A stretch of 64,000 nucleotides of DNA from the NCBI RefSeq assembly GCF_008704425.1, contig NZ_CP023696.1, forward strand, positions 5,248,501 through 5,312,500, in the 5' to 3' direction. Source of the DNA: Streptomyces fradiae ATCC 10745 = DSM 40063 (GTDB lineage: Bacteria; Actinomycetota; Actinomycetes; Streptomycetales; Streptomycetaceae). How positions within the stretch are numbered: position 1 is the stretch's first letter; every line of letters starts with the position of its first letter. A program made the translations under genes and the position numbers. The notes under the pieces were generated by a model. That model ran no database searches. It was not told the origin of the DNA and saw only the letters and a list, made by a program, of their open reading frames with translations. Positions 34,128 through 43,700 of the stretch are shown here, one piece after another.

Positions 34128-34203
34128 CTGGTACAGCGTGCTAGAGCGACGCTAACACACTGTACTAGTACGGCGTGCTAGTACGGCGTGCCAGTACAGT
34201 GGG
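34128..34203. promoter_or_regulatory. tandem 13-bp operator repeats upstream of the TetR gene
   Basis: CTAGTACGGCGTG occurs at 34165-34177 and 34178-34190 in perfect tandem. CTGGTACAGCGTG is at 34128-34140, and a partial CCAGTACAGTG is at 34191-34201. The units also combine into palindromes such as ACTGTACTAGTAC. They lie 33-108 bp before the regulator's start, a position suited to autorepression and control of the divergent hydrolase. Confidence 0.65.
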
Positions 34204-34235
34204 GGCCGGGGGAAGTGAAGAGGAGCGAGTGGAGC

Positions 34236-34847
34236 ATGGGAACACGCGAGAAGATCCTCCAGGCCGCTGCGGAGATGATCGCCGAGGACATGACGGCGAA
34301 GCTGAGCGTGCGAGCGGTCGCGGCGCGCGCGGGAGTGAGCACCGGTTCGCTGAGGTTCCACTTCCCCACCCAGCGCGCCCTGCAGGACAGCGTGCTCGCG
34401 CGGATCTACGAAGGCATGCTGCCCGGCGACCCGATCCGGGACCGGACGCTGCCGCCCCGCGAACGGCTGCTGAACTGCCTGCGGCAGGTTCTCGCGCCGC
34501 TCGGTACCGACGAGGACGCGCGGACCGCGTGGGGCGCGGTGTACCGGGCCTTCATCGAACCCGAGCCGACCGAACAGGTGCGCGCCGCGTACCTCGGCCT
34601 TGAGCGGGAGGCGCGGCGCCGGGTCGAGCACTGGCTGACCGTGCTCGCCGAGGAGGGCGTGCTGCCTCCGGGAGACCACACCCGTAACGTCAGGTTCCTT
34701 CTCACCGTCCTCAACGGACTCTCGGTCGAACGCGCCCTGCCCACCGGCGAATCCGTCCTCATCGCCGAGACGGAGACCCTCAACGCCGCTGTCGACCACG
34801 TCCTCTCCACCGGCCCCGCACCACCCGCCGGAGCGACGCGGCCGTGA
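34236..34847 (+). CDS. TetR-family transcriptional regulator
   Basis: Regulator of 203 aa. The N-terminal DNA-binding domain (about 1-50) shows MGTREKILQAAAEMIAEDMT, the helix-turn-helix VRAVAARAGVSTGSLRFHFP and the following RALQDSVLARIY. The C-terminal ligand domain is not assignable to a ligand. ATG 34236 is preferred, because GAAGAGGAG lies upstream and the HTH spacing fits; an earlier in-frame ATG at 34188 falls inside the operator repeats. It probably represses itself and the divergent hydrolase gene through the 13-bp repeats. Confidence 0.85.
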   Translation: MGTREKILQAAAEMIAEDMTAKLSVRAVAARAGVSTGSLRFHFPTQRALQDSVLARIYEGMLPGDPIRDRTLPPRERLLNCLRQVLAPLGTDEDARTAWGAVYRAFIEPEPTEQVRAAYLGLEREARRRVEHWLTVLAEEGVLPPGDHTRNVRFLLTVLNGLSVERALPTGESVLIAETETLNAAVDHVLSTGPAPPAGATRP

Positions 34848-35225
34848 ACCAGGCCAACCGCCCCCGCGGCGGTTCCCTCCGGCGAGCCTGAGCGCCGCCC
34901 GGCGCGCCCCGCGCTTCCCGACGCGTCGCGCACCGGCCGGAACGGTATCTGTAACGGCGAACTGAGATTTCAGCGGAGTATGCCGGCAGGTTTTCTGCCG
35001 CGATTTACGGACTGGGATTCTTCCCCGCACGCAGGTCGCTGCGGCGTGCTACTGTCCATACCAGTTGCAGTTGTGGTTCCCGAAACTTCGAGTGCCTCCG
35101 GATCGGCCCCTGTGCCGCGGAAGCACTTTTGTGTAGCCGGTCTTTTCCGGGCGGGGTGATCATCGCGGCGATGCGGTGTCCGCGCTGTGCGGGCACCGAG
35201 GTACTGCCCCGAAGGAGAATGTGAC
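34848..35225. promoter_or_regulatory. intergenic region and probable long 5' leader of the cold-shock gene
   Basis: 378 bp with lower GC than the rest (AT-rich patches around 34950-35080). It contains a small hairpin, CGGCAG-GTTTT-CTGCCG, near 34983. Cold-shock genes often have long structured leaders, and the AAGGAG ribosome binding site lies just before 35226. No gene is supported. Confidence 0.45.
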
Positions 35226-35429
35226 ATGGCTGCTGGTACGGTGAAGTGGTTCAACGCGGAAAAGGGCTTCGGTTTCATCGAGCAGGACGGTGGCGGCGCC
35301 GACGTGTTCGCCCACTACTCGAACATCGCCGCCCAGGGCTTCCGTGAGCTGCTCGAGGGGCAGAAGGTGACCTTCGACATCGCGCAGGGCCAGAAGGGCC
35401 CGACGGCTGAGAACATCGTTCTCGCCTGA
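35226..35429 (+). CDS. CspA-family cold-shock protein
   Basis: Single cold-shock domain of 67 aa that binds single-stranded RNA and DNA and melts mRNA structure. RNP-1 is KGFGFI (13-18) and RNP-2 is VFAHY (27-31), within MAAGTVKWFNAEKGFGFIEQ. Length and motifs are standard. ATG 35226 follows GAAGGAG. A hairpin terminator lies 20 bp after the stop, so it is mostly monocistronic, next to a DEAD-box helicase gene that would act in the same process. Confidence 0.95.
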   Translation: MAAGTVKWFNAEKGFGFIEQDGGGADVFAHYSNIAAQGFRELLEGQKVTFDIAQGQKGPTAENIVLA

Positions 35430-35448
35430 CATCACGCGTATCTCGTGG

Positions 35449-35482
35449 CTGGGACCCGCATCCTTTGGGGTGCGGGTCCCAG
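35449..35482 (+). terminator. hairpin terminator of the cold-shock gene
   Basis: CTGGGACCCGCA (35449-35460) and TGCGGGTCCCAG (35471-35482) form a perfect 12-bp stem with a 10-nt loop. Confidence 0.85.
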
Positions 35483-35768
35483 TCGCTTGCCGTTTCCGCA
35501 GCCGATTCTCCGGGGCGGCGGCCAGGAAGACCGTGTGCTCGCCGCATGCGAGGCACCCTCCGGGGGTGCGTGCAACCCGTATTGCTTCATCGCCATGGGC
35601 GTCCGGACATTGCGTCCGCGGAGCGCCACTCATTTCCGTGACTGTGCGCGTGCGGATTTCCGTCCGTCAAAGGTGCCGTCGCGTTCCATCGGCCCGTTCT
35701 TGCGATTCTCCGTGTCGCCCTTTGCTGCGGGAATTCCTTGAGATGTGCCACATCGAGGAAGGTTCCGC

Positions 35769-37268
35769 ATGAACCGCACACGTACGAACGACCGTTTCGC
35801 CCGTACCCGTAACGGCGGTGCCGACGCCGGCCGGGGCGGCAGCCGCTTCGGTGCGCCGCGCCCGAACCGGTCGGGCGCATCGAGCCGTCCCGGCGGTCAC
35901 GGCCGCCGACCCGCCGCGGTCCAGGGGGAGTTCGCGTTGCCCGAGACGCTCACTCCCGCCCTCTCCGCCGTGGCGGCCTTCGCCGATCTCGACATGCCGA
36001 GGGAACTCCTGGCCGCGCTGGGGGCGCAGGGCGTGACCGTGCCGTTCCCGATCCAGGCCGCGACCCTGCCGAACTCCCTCGCCGGGCGGGACGTCCTCGG
36101 CCGTGGCCGCACCGGCTCCGGCAAGACCCTCGCTTTCGGCCTGGCACTGCTGGCCCGTACGGCCGGGCAGCGCGCCGAGGCCCGGCAGCCGCTGGGACTG
36201 GTCCTCGTACCGACGCGTGAGCTGGCGCAACAGGTCACCGACGCGCTCACCCCGTACGCCCGCTCCGTCAGGCTGCGGCTGGCCACCGTGGTGGGCGGCA
36301 TGCCGATCGGCAGGCAGGCGAGCGCGCTGCGCGGCGGCGCCGAGATCGTCGTCGCCACGCCGGGACGCCTCAAGGACCTCATCGAGCGCGGCGACTGCCG
36401 GCTGGACCAGGTGCGCGTCACCGTCCTGGACGAAGCCGACCAGATGGCCGACATGGGCTTCATGCCGCAGGTCACCGCCCTGGTCGACCAGGTCCGCCCC
36501 GAGGGCCAGCGCATGCTGTTCTCCGCCACCCTCGACCGCAACGTCGACCTGCTCGTGCGCCGCTACCTCAGCGACCCGGTCGTGCACTCCGTCGACCCCT
36601 CGGCCGGCGCGGTCACGACGATGGAGCACCACGTGCTGCACGTCCATGGCGCCGACAAGCACACGACCACCACCGAGATCGCCGCGCGCGACGGCCGCGT
36701 GATCATGTTCCTCGACACCAAGCACGCCGTCGACCGCCTCACCGAGCACCTCCTGAACAGCGGGGTGAGGGCCGCCGCCCTGCACGGCGGGAAGTCGCAG
36801 CCGCAGCGCACCCGCACACTGACGCAGTTCAAGACCGGGCACGTCAACGTGCTGGTGGCGACCAACGTCGTGGCGCGCGGCATCCACGTCGACCGCCTCG
36901 ACCTCGTCGTCAACGTCGATCCGCCCACCGACCACAAGGACTACCTCCACCGCGGCGGCCGCACGGCCCGCGCCGGCGAGTCCGGCAGCGTCGTCACCCT
37001 GGTCACCCCGAGCCAGCGCCGCTCCATGACCCGCCTCCTGACAGCGGCCGGCATCGTCCCGCAGACCACTCAGGTCCGCGCCGGCGGGGAAGCCCTGCAC
37101 CGCATCACCGGAGCCCAGGCACCCTCCGGCGTCCCGGTCGTCATCACCGCACCGGTGGCCGAACGCACCGGGAAGCGCGGCGCGGCCTCACGCGGCCGGC
37201 GCCGCCCCGCTTCGGCCTCCCGCCGCGCGTCCGGACGGCAGTCGACCGTCGTCGGTACGGCGGCATAG
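35769..37268 (+). CDS. DEAD-box RNA helicase
   Basis: ATP-dependent RNA helicase of 499 aa. A basic Gly/Arg-rich N terminus (about 1-50) precedes the two RecA-like domains: Q motif VPFPIQAATLP, motif I RTGSGKT, Ia PTRELAQ, GG, TPGRLKD, motif II DEAD, motif III SAT, then motif V ARGIHVDRLD and VI HRGGRTAR. The C-terminal tail is basic with Arg/Ser repeats for RNA contact. It likely unwinds structured RNA in the cold, together with the neighbouring cold-shock protein. ATG 35769 (MNRTRTNDRF) has GGAAGG upstream. Confidence 0.93.
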   Translation: MNRTRTNDRFARTRNGGADAGRGGSRFGAPRPNRSGASSRPGGHGRRPAAVQGEFALPETLTPALSAVAAFADLDMPRELLAALGAQGVTVPFPIQAATLPNSLAGRDVLGRGRTGSGKTLAFGLALLARTAGQRAEARQPLGLVLVPTRELAQQVTDALTPYARSVRLRLATVVGGMPIGRQASALRGGAEIVVATPGRLKDLIERGDCRLDQVRVTVLDEADQMADMGFMPQVTALVDQVRPEGQRMLFSATLDRNVDLLVRRYLSDPVVHSVDPSAGAVTTMEHHVLHVHGADKHTTTTEIAARDGRVIMFLDTKHAVDRLTEHLLNSGVRAAALHGGKSQPQRTRTLTQFKTGHVNVLVATNVVARGIHVDRLDLVVNVDPPTDHKDYLHRGGRTARAGESGSVVTLVTPSQRRSMTRLLTAAGIVPQTTQVRAGGEALHRITGAQAPSGVPVVITAPVAERTGKRGAASRGRRRPASASRRASGRQSTVVGTAA

Positions 37269-37314
37269 ACCCCTCGTGACCGGAAAGCCGGCCCATCTCC
37301 GCAGGAGGCACTCT

Positions 37315-37719
37315 TTGACGCTGGTCCAGACGCGGTTTCGCCCGGAGCGTGCCCATCGCGTGCACGGCACGGTGGCCGACACCATGGAAGCGGCCGGACC
37401 GCAGGTCTGGGGGGACATGACCGTGGAGGTGGCGCTGTCCGTGATGACCGCCGCCCGCGCGGGCCATCTGGTCGTCTGCGACGACGACGGACTGTGCACC
37501 GGACTGGTCACCGAGGCCCGGCTCACGGCCGTCCGTGACGGCTCCGGGTACACGGACCGGATCCGCCTGCGGGACATCCCCGACGTCATCGCTCCCTTCG
37601 TCTCCCCGCTGACCGCGAGGACCGAAGCCGAGCGTGCGCCGCGGCGGCGCCGGCCCGGCGTCCTGCCCGTGGTCGACGAACGGGGCAACGCTCTGGGCGT
37701 CCTCGCCCTCTCCCGCTGA
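37315..37719 (+). CDS. CBS-domain protein
   Basis: Protein of 134 aa with a degenerate CBS pair: the first repeat MTVEVALSVMTAARAGHLVV and CDDDGLCTGLVTEARL, the second ending GVLPVVDERGNALGVLALSR. CBS pairs bind adenine nucleotides and act as energy or ligand sensors. TTG 37315 is chosen because GCAGGAGGC lies 6-8 bases upstream; a GTG at 37276 has no such site. It follows the helicase by 46 bp in the same direction, suggesting a cold-shock operon with the next gene. Confidence 0.8.
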   Translation: MTLVQTRFRPERAHRVHGTVADTMEAAGPQVWGDMTVEVALSVMTAARAGHLVVCDDDGLCTGLVTEARLTAVRDGSGYTDRIRLRDIPDVIAPFVSPLTARTEAERAPRRRRPGVLPVVDERGNALGVLALSR

Positions 37720-37774
37720 ACCGCTGAACCGCTGTGCCGCTGTGTCGCTGTGCCGCTGTGCCGCTGTGCCGCTG
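37719..37774. repeat. 8-bp tandem repeat, seven units
   Basis: Seven tandem units of the form TGCCGCTG (two AACCGCTG, one TGTCGCTG, four TGCCGCTG), starting on the last base of the CBS stop codon. The number of copies is likely to vary between strains. Confidence 0.8.
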
Positions 37775-37824
37775 CATGGCCGCGCGGCGGTCGGCCCCGT
37801 CTCTCCTTCTCCCCGTGAGGCATC

Positions 37825-38235
37825 ATGCGCTGTGTCATCGCTCGTTACCCGTTCGACCTGACCAAGAGCGACGTCGTGGAATCGATGAGAGGCGTCAAGC
37901 CCGAACCGATCACCGGCGAGTCCGTGATCATCGGACGACGCCACTACCCCGCCAAGCAGGTCGGCGAGGTCGTCACCCGCCAGGACCGCCGCGACTTCAG
38001 CGCCGGGGAGGTCATGCGGGCCATGCTCCGGCTCGGCTTCACCTGTCGCGCCGCCCTTCCCGAGGCCGCGACCGTGCGCGTGGACAGCCCGATGCAGCGG
38101 GCCTCCGCCATGCTCGGCGCCCCCTCGCCCGAGTACTTCGGCGACATCCACGGCGGGGGGTTTCGTGCCGGCGAAGTCCCGCCCGGCCGCCCGCACACCT
38201 CCGGAGGCGCCGACTCGGGCGCGAACGCCGCATAG
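37825..38235 (+). CDS. SCO5918-family-like protein, 136 aa
   Basis: Small soluble protein starting MRCVIARYPFDLTKSDVVES, with GESVIIGRRHYPAKQVGEVV and TRQDRRDFSAGEVMRAMLRL, then a loosely conserved, Gly/Pro-rich tail. It resembles a Streptomyces family I remember being named after SCO5918, found next to the cold-shock/DEAD-box/CBS genes, as here. The function is unknown. ATG 37825 follows CGTGAGG. A cold-linked role is suggested only by its neighbours. Confidence 0.7.
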   Translation: MRCVIARYPFDLTKSDVVESMRGVKPEPITGESVIIGRRHYPAKQVGEVVTRQDRRDFSAGEVMRAMLRLGFTCRAALPEAATVRVDSPMQRASAMLGAPSPEYFGDIHGGGFRAGEVPPGRPHTSGGADSGANAA

Positions 38236-39144
38236 ACGGCACCACACCGCGGGGCGCGTCCGGTGAGCCCGCGGTGGCGGTGGAGCACTCGGCTGTGCGG
38301 CCTCGGAGGGTTCGGTCCCGTCGCGGTGGTCGACCTCATCCGGGTCGGCCAGCGCCTGGACCGTCTCCGCCCGCCGGCTGAGGGCGTCCGCGCGGGCTTC
38401 GGCCACCACCGCCGAGGTGGCGCGGCCGCAAGGAAGGAGCCGGGCCGTCCCGACGGAGGACGGCCCGGCTCGTTCTCATCGGCGGCGGCAGGACGCCGCA
38501 CGGCACCGCGGCTCAGGGGGCCGGCGACTGCGTCGCTCAGGGGAAGCCGTCCCGCCATGCCCCGGCACATCTGCGGGGAACGGTGGGGCGTTCGGTTCCG
38601 GCTCACCTGCGGCGGGCCGCGCGCGAGGCCGGGGCGGCGGGGATCCGACACACGGGTTCCCGCGCCGGGCCCGATACCGGGAACCGTCGGCCAGGGCTTC
38701 CGGGGAGCATGGCCGTCCCGGCCCGACGGGCGCCCGGCACCGCGGGCCCCGCGGGCGTCGGCCGCGTGCGGCGGGAGAGCGGGGACGGGTCCCCGGCGGC
38801 GACGCGCGGTGCACCGACCCGGGCGGGGGCGCCTCCGCCGGGGGTCCCGCACGACCACTCCAGGACATCCTCCGCAGTGGGCGGCGTGCCGGGCCGTTCC
38901 GGAAATCGCTCCCTCCGGCACGCCTCCGGACGGGGCTGCGGCAGCTCTTCGTACCTGTCCGTAGCGAAGCGCTGACGTGCAGTTTTCGGTTGGGGGTGGT
39001 GGATCTTGAGATCGCCGACGGTATAGGTGAGTCTGTGACGCGAAGTCCGGCTGACCCTACTGAAACGAGTAGAGCCAGCCATCCCAATCGCGCCGACCGG
39101 CCCACCAGGCCGCGGCACTCTCGAACGGGGGTACGAGAGAGATC
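38236..39144. other. 909-bp intergenic region upstream of the NRPS cluster
   Basis: No gene is convincing on either strand: open frames translate to Arg/Pro/Gly-rich strings without motifs. It contains one strong terminator (38437-38471). The final ~200 bp, with lower GC (for example TTTTCGGTTGGGGGTG and GACGGTATAGGTGAG near 39000-39030), should hold the promoter of the peptide cluster. A change from core to cluster sequence probably lies here. Confidence 0.5.
38437..38471. terminator. hairpin terminator, 14-bp stem
   Basis: GAGCCGGGCCGTCC (38437-38450) pairs perfectly with GGACGGCCCGGCTC (38458-38471) across a 7-nt loop. It separates the cold-shock block from the peptide cluster. Confidence 0.85.
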
Positions 39145-40521
39145 ATGGACGCTGATGTCCTCTCCGGCATAGTCCAAGGGCTGATCCGGGAGCACCGGAT
39201 CCCCGGAGCCCAGCTGGCCCTGTACGAAGGCGGCGCGCTGCGGGAGGTCTGCGCCGGTGTCGAGCGGACCGGATCCGGCGCACCGGTGTCCCCCCGCTCC
39301 CGCTTCGCCTACGGCTCCGTGAGCAAGGTCTTCACGGCGGCGCTCGTCATGCAGCTCGTCGAGGAGGGCGAGGCCGAGCTCGACGCGCCGGTGATGGAGA
39401 CCCTCGCGGACCTCGCGGGGCACACGGCGGTGCCCGCGGACCACCCGATGCACCAGGTGACACTGCGTCAGCTGCTCAGCCACACCGCCGGTCTCGTCTC
39501 CGACCACGAGGGCGCGCCGCTGCGTTCGCCGTCCCTGCGCCGCTACTTCGAGTCGGTCGTGCGCCACGGGCACTTCGGCGTGCCGGGCAGCGCGTTCTCG
39601 TACTCCAACACCGGCTATGCCGTGGCCGCGTACGTCATAGAGGTGATCACCGGGCAGAGCTGGTGGGACTCGCTGGAGTCCTACGTGGTGCGCCCGGCCG
39701 GACTCGACCTCGCGTTCGTCGAGGACCCCCGTATCGGCCGCGCCCCGGGCGCCACCGTGAGCGGCCACGCCGTGGACGCGCGGACCGGCCGCGTCGAACC
39801 CGTCGACTTCTACTGCGAGGGCACCCTCGCAGCGGCCGGCGGCATCGCGGGCAGCGCCACCGACCTGGTCCGCTTCGGCCGGGCGTTCCTGGGCGAGGGC
39901 CAGGAGGCCCTGGACGCCGACATCGCCGACCCCGAGGCACTCGCCGCGATGGGACGGGCCGTGCCGGCGGCCGACCCCTTCGGACTGGCCGCCGGGTGGG
40001 GCGCGGGCTGGGGCCTCTACCCGGGCGGGGACACCCTGTGGCTCGGCCACGACGGCACCCTCGACGGCGGTTCCTGCAACGTCCGCGTGGACCCGGCGAG
40101 CGGCACCGTGCTCGCCTTCACCACCAACTCCACCACCGGCCTTTCGGCCTGGCTCGACCTCGTCGGCGAGCTGGACCGCCTCGGTCTGAGCGTCGGCCAC
40201 TACGAGCAGCCCGCCCCCGCCGACCGCCCCTACGACGAGGCCGCCGCGCTCGCCGGGGAGTTCGTCAACGGGGAACTCGCCATCCGCGTGTCCCACGAGG
40301 GGGCCGGCGGCGGCACGCTGCGCCTGGACGCGGACAACGGCGTCTCCGGGGTGCTCACCGTCGGAGCCGACCTCGTCTTCAGCGTGCGCGCCGCGGACCA
40401 GGGCGACGTGCTGTTCAGCGGCCGGTTCCTCAGCTCCGCGCAGGGCCGCCCGGCCGACCTCATGCAGTACAACGGCCGGACCCTCCGCAGGGCCGGCGTC
40501 CCCGCCCGCCAGGCCGCCTGA
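39145..40521 (+). CDS. PBP-type serine hydrolase, probable trans-acting peptide cyclase/thioesterase
   Basis: Beta-lactamase/class C penicillin-binding fold protein of 458 aa. Catalytic motifs are SxxK at S58-K61 (YGSVSKVF), YSN at 153-155 (FSYSNTGY) and HDG at 302-304 (LGHDGT). It has no signal peptide, so it is cytoplasmic, unlike cell-wall PBPs. Related stand-alone PBP-type thioesterases (SurE of surugamide and its relatives) release and head-to-tail cyclise peptides from NRPS lines that lack a thioesterase and end in a D-residue. The two NRPS proteins downstream have exactly that design. ATG 39145 follows GAGAGAG. A role as cyclase is inferred; an esterase role is the alternative. Confidence 0.82.
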   Translation: MDADVLSGIVQGLIREHRIPGAQLALYEGGALREVCAGVERTGSGAPVSPRSRFAYGSVSKVFTAALVMQLVEEGEAELDAPVMETLADLAGHTAVPADHPMHQVTLRQLLSHTAGLVSDHEGAPLRSPSLRRYFESVVRHGHFGVPGSAFSYSNTGYAVAAYVIEVITGQSWWDSLESYVVRPAGLDLAFVEDPRIGRAPGATVSGHAVDARTGRVEPVDFYCEGTLAAAGGIAGSATDLVRFGRAFLGEGQEALDADIADPEALAAMGRAVPAADPFGLAAGWGAGWGLYPGGDTLWLGHDGTLDGGSCNVRVDPASGTVLAFTTNSTTGLSAWLDLVGELDRLGLSVGHYEQPAPADRPYDEAAALAGEFVNGELAIRVSHEGAGGGTLRLDADNGVSGVLTVGADLVFSVRAADQGDVLFSGRFLSSAQGRPADLMQYNGRTLRRAGVPARQAA

Positions 40522-40537
40522 CCTGCGGTTCCCCGCC

Positions 40538-40597
40538 CGTCCCCGCACGTCCTCAAACGTCCCCGCACGTCCCCAAACGTCCCCGCACGTCCCCGCC
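40538..40597. repeat. 20-bp tandem repeat, three units
   Basis: Three units of CGTCCCCGCACGTCCYCAAA (the third diverges at its last five bases), between the hydrolase stop and the first NRPS start. There is internal CGTCC-CCGCA periodicity of 10 bp. Confidence 0.8.
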
Positions 40598-40734
40598 CCG
40601 CTTCGCCGCGCTGCCGCCGCCCCCTCGGCGGCAGCGCCCTGCCCTTTCCCCGTACGTGGAGCCGCACCGGCGTGCGGCTTGCCTCGCGCCAGGCCGACGC
40701 GGCGGCGCGCACCGCTCTCGAAGGAGTAGCAACC

Positions 40735-43700
40735 GTGGCTTTCGCCCAGCATGCGGAGAACCGGACGCTGCCGGCGCTGTTCGGCGCACAGGTGGCCCGC
40801 CGGCCCGACGCGATCGCGCTGATGGCCGAATCCGGCTCCATGTGCTACGCCGAACTGGACGCGCGGGTGGCGAGAGCGGCCGCCGTGCTGCACGGCCGGG
40901 GGGTGCGCCGCGGGACGCTGGTCGGGGTGTGCCTGGAGCGCGGCACCGCGCTCATCGTGTCGATGCTCGCCGTCATGCGCGCGGGCGGGGTGTACGTACC
41001 GCTGGACCCGGCGCACCCGGAGGAGCGGCTGCGCTACATGGCCGACGACTCCGGCCTCGGCCTGGTGGTCACCCAGCCGTCCGTGGCCGGCCGGTTGCCG
41101 GACCGGGTGCGCCGGGTACTCCTGACGGACCTGGACGACGCGGCGGCGGCCGACGCGCCCGCACCGGAGCTGGGCCCCGACGACGCCGCGTACATGATCT
41201 ACACCTCGGGTTCCACCGGCCGCCCCAAGGGCGTCGTCGTCACCCACCGCGGCATCGCCGACCTGTCCCGCACCCAGCGGGAGCGCATGGAGGTCCTGCC
41301 CGGTTCGCGGGTGCTCCAGTTCGCCTCGCCCAGCTTCGACGCGTCCGTCTTCGAGGTCACCAAGTCGCTGCTGAACGGCGCCACGTTCGTCGTCCTCGAC
41401 CGCGGCGGACTCGCCGGTGCCGAGCTGACCCGGGTGCTGCGCGACTTCCGCGTCACCCACGCGACGCTGCCGCCCGCCGTGCTGCCCACCATGAACCCCG
41501 ACGACGTGCCCGGCCTCACCGCCCTGATGGTCGCCGGTGAGGCGTGCCCGGGCGAGCTGGTCGACCTGTGGTCGCGGGGCCGCCGCGTGTACAACGGCTA
41601 CGGGCCCACCGAGGCCACGGTGTGCGCCACCATGAGCGCCCCCTTGGGCGGCAGCGGCACCCCGCCGCTCGGCGTCCCAGTCGAGGGCACCCGGGTGTAC
41701 GTCCTGGACGACACGCTGCGGCCGGTCCCGGCGGGCGCGACCGGCGAGCTCTACATCGCGGGCGAGGGCCTGGCCCGCGGCTACTTCGGCCGCCCCGACC
41801 TCACGGCGGAACGCTTCGTCGCCGACCCGTACGGCCCCGCGGGCACCCGCATGTACCGCACCGGCGACCTCGTGCGCCGCACCGACGGCGGTGAGCTGGA
41901 GTTCGCGGGCCGCGCCGACGACCAGGTGAAGCTGCGCGGCTTCCGCATCGAACCGGGCGAGATCGAGGCCGCCGCCATGCGGCAGCCGGGCGTCGCCCAC
42001 GCCGTCGCCCAGGTGCGCGAGGACCGCACCGGCCACCGCCGCCTGGTCGCGTACGCCGTCCCCGGCACCGGGGCGCCCACCCCCACGCCCGCCGCGATCC
42101 GCGCCGCCCTCGGACGCGAACTGCCCGCCTACATGGTCCCGCAGGCGGTCGTCGTGCTGGACGCGCTGCCGCTCACCGTCAACGGCAAGATCGACCGCGC
42201 GGCGCTGCCCGAGCCGTCCCCCTCCCAGCTGGTCGGCGAGTACGTCGCCCCGCGCGACGCCACCGAGGAGGCCGTCGCCGAGGTGTTCGCCGAGCTCCTC
42301 GGCGTCGACCGGGTCGGCGTCCACGACGACTTCTTCGACCTCGGCGGCGACTCCATCCGCGCCGTCCAGGCCCTGTCGCGCATCGAGGCCCGGCTGGGCG
42401 TGCACGCCGGACGGCGCGCGCTGTTCGCCCACCCCACCGTCGCCGAACTCGTCGCCGGCGGCCTGACCGCCGCCGCGGGCGACGGCATCCCGCGCGCCGA
42501 CCGCGACCGGCCGCTGCCGCTGTCGTCGGCCCAGCGCCGCCTGTGGTTCCTCGACCAGTACGAGGGGGGCTCCACCGAGTACTACACCGGCAGCGCCTAC
42601 CGGCTGCGCGGCGCGCTCGACGTGCCCGCGCTGCGGACGGCCCTGCGCGGGCTGCTCGCCCGGCACGAGTCGCTGCGCACCACCTTCCACGAGGAGGGCG
42701 GCCACCCCGTCCAGCGGGTCCGCGCCGCGGCCGACGTCCCGCTCGCGCTCGACGAGCGGGACCTGTCGGGCCTGCCCGGCGCCGACCGCGAGGAGGCGCT
42801 GTCCGCGCTGCTGCTCGCCGAGGTGGAGACGCCGTTCGACCTGACGACCGGCCCGCTGCTGCGGACGGTACTGGTGCGGCTCGCCGACGACGAGCACGTC
42901 CTGGTGCTGAGCACCCACCACATCGTCAGCGACGGCTGGTCCCTGGACGTCCTCACCAGGGACCTCACGGCGCTCTACCGGGCCGCCACCGACCCGCAGG
43001 CCGCCCCGCCCGCCGAACTGCGCCTGCAGTACGCGGACTTCGCCGCCTGGGAGCACGGCAGCCGGGACCGCGCGGCCGCCGCCGGCCGGCTCGCCTACTG
43101 GGAGCGGCAGCTGGACGAGGTGCGGCCCCTCGCGCTGCCCACCGACCGGCCGCGCCCCGAGGTCCGCACCACCCGGGGGGCGGTGCACCGCTTCGAGCTG
43201 ACCCCCGCCGAGACGGACGCGCTGAAGGAGCTGGGCCGCGGCCGCGGCGCGACGCTCTTCATGACGCTGACCGCGATGACCCAGCTGCTGCTGGCGACCG
43301 CGTCCGGCAGCAGCGACGTCACCCTGGGCGTCGCCTCCGCGGGCCGGGACCACCGGCAGACCGACGACCTGGTCGGCTTCTTCGTCAACCCGGTCGTCAT
43401 CCGTTCCAGGCCCCGCACCACGGACACCGTGGTGTCGTTCATCGACGGCGTACGCACCACCGTGATGGAGGCCCTCGACCACGAACTGCCCTTCGACCGG
43501 CTGGTCGAGGAGCTGGTCACCGAACGCGACCCGGCCCGCACCCCGCTGTTCCAGGCGATGATGGTGCTGCAGAACACCCTGCCCCGGCAGGTCGTCCTGC
43601 CCGGTCTCGACGTCGCCGAGGTGCTGCTGCCGCGCACCCGCTCCCTGTTCGACCTGGTGGTGGAGTACGAGGAGCGCGACGGCGGCCTCCGGGTGGCCAT

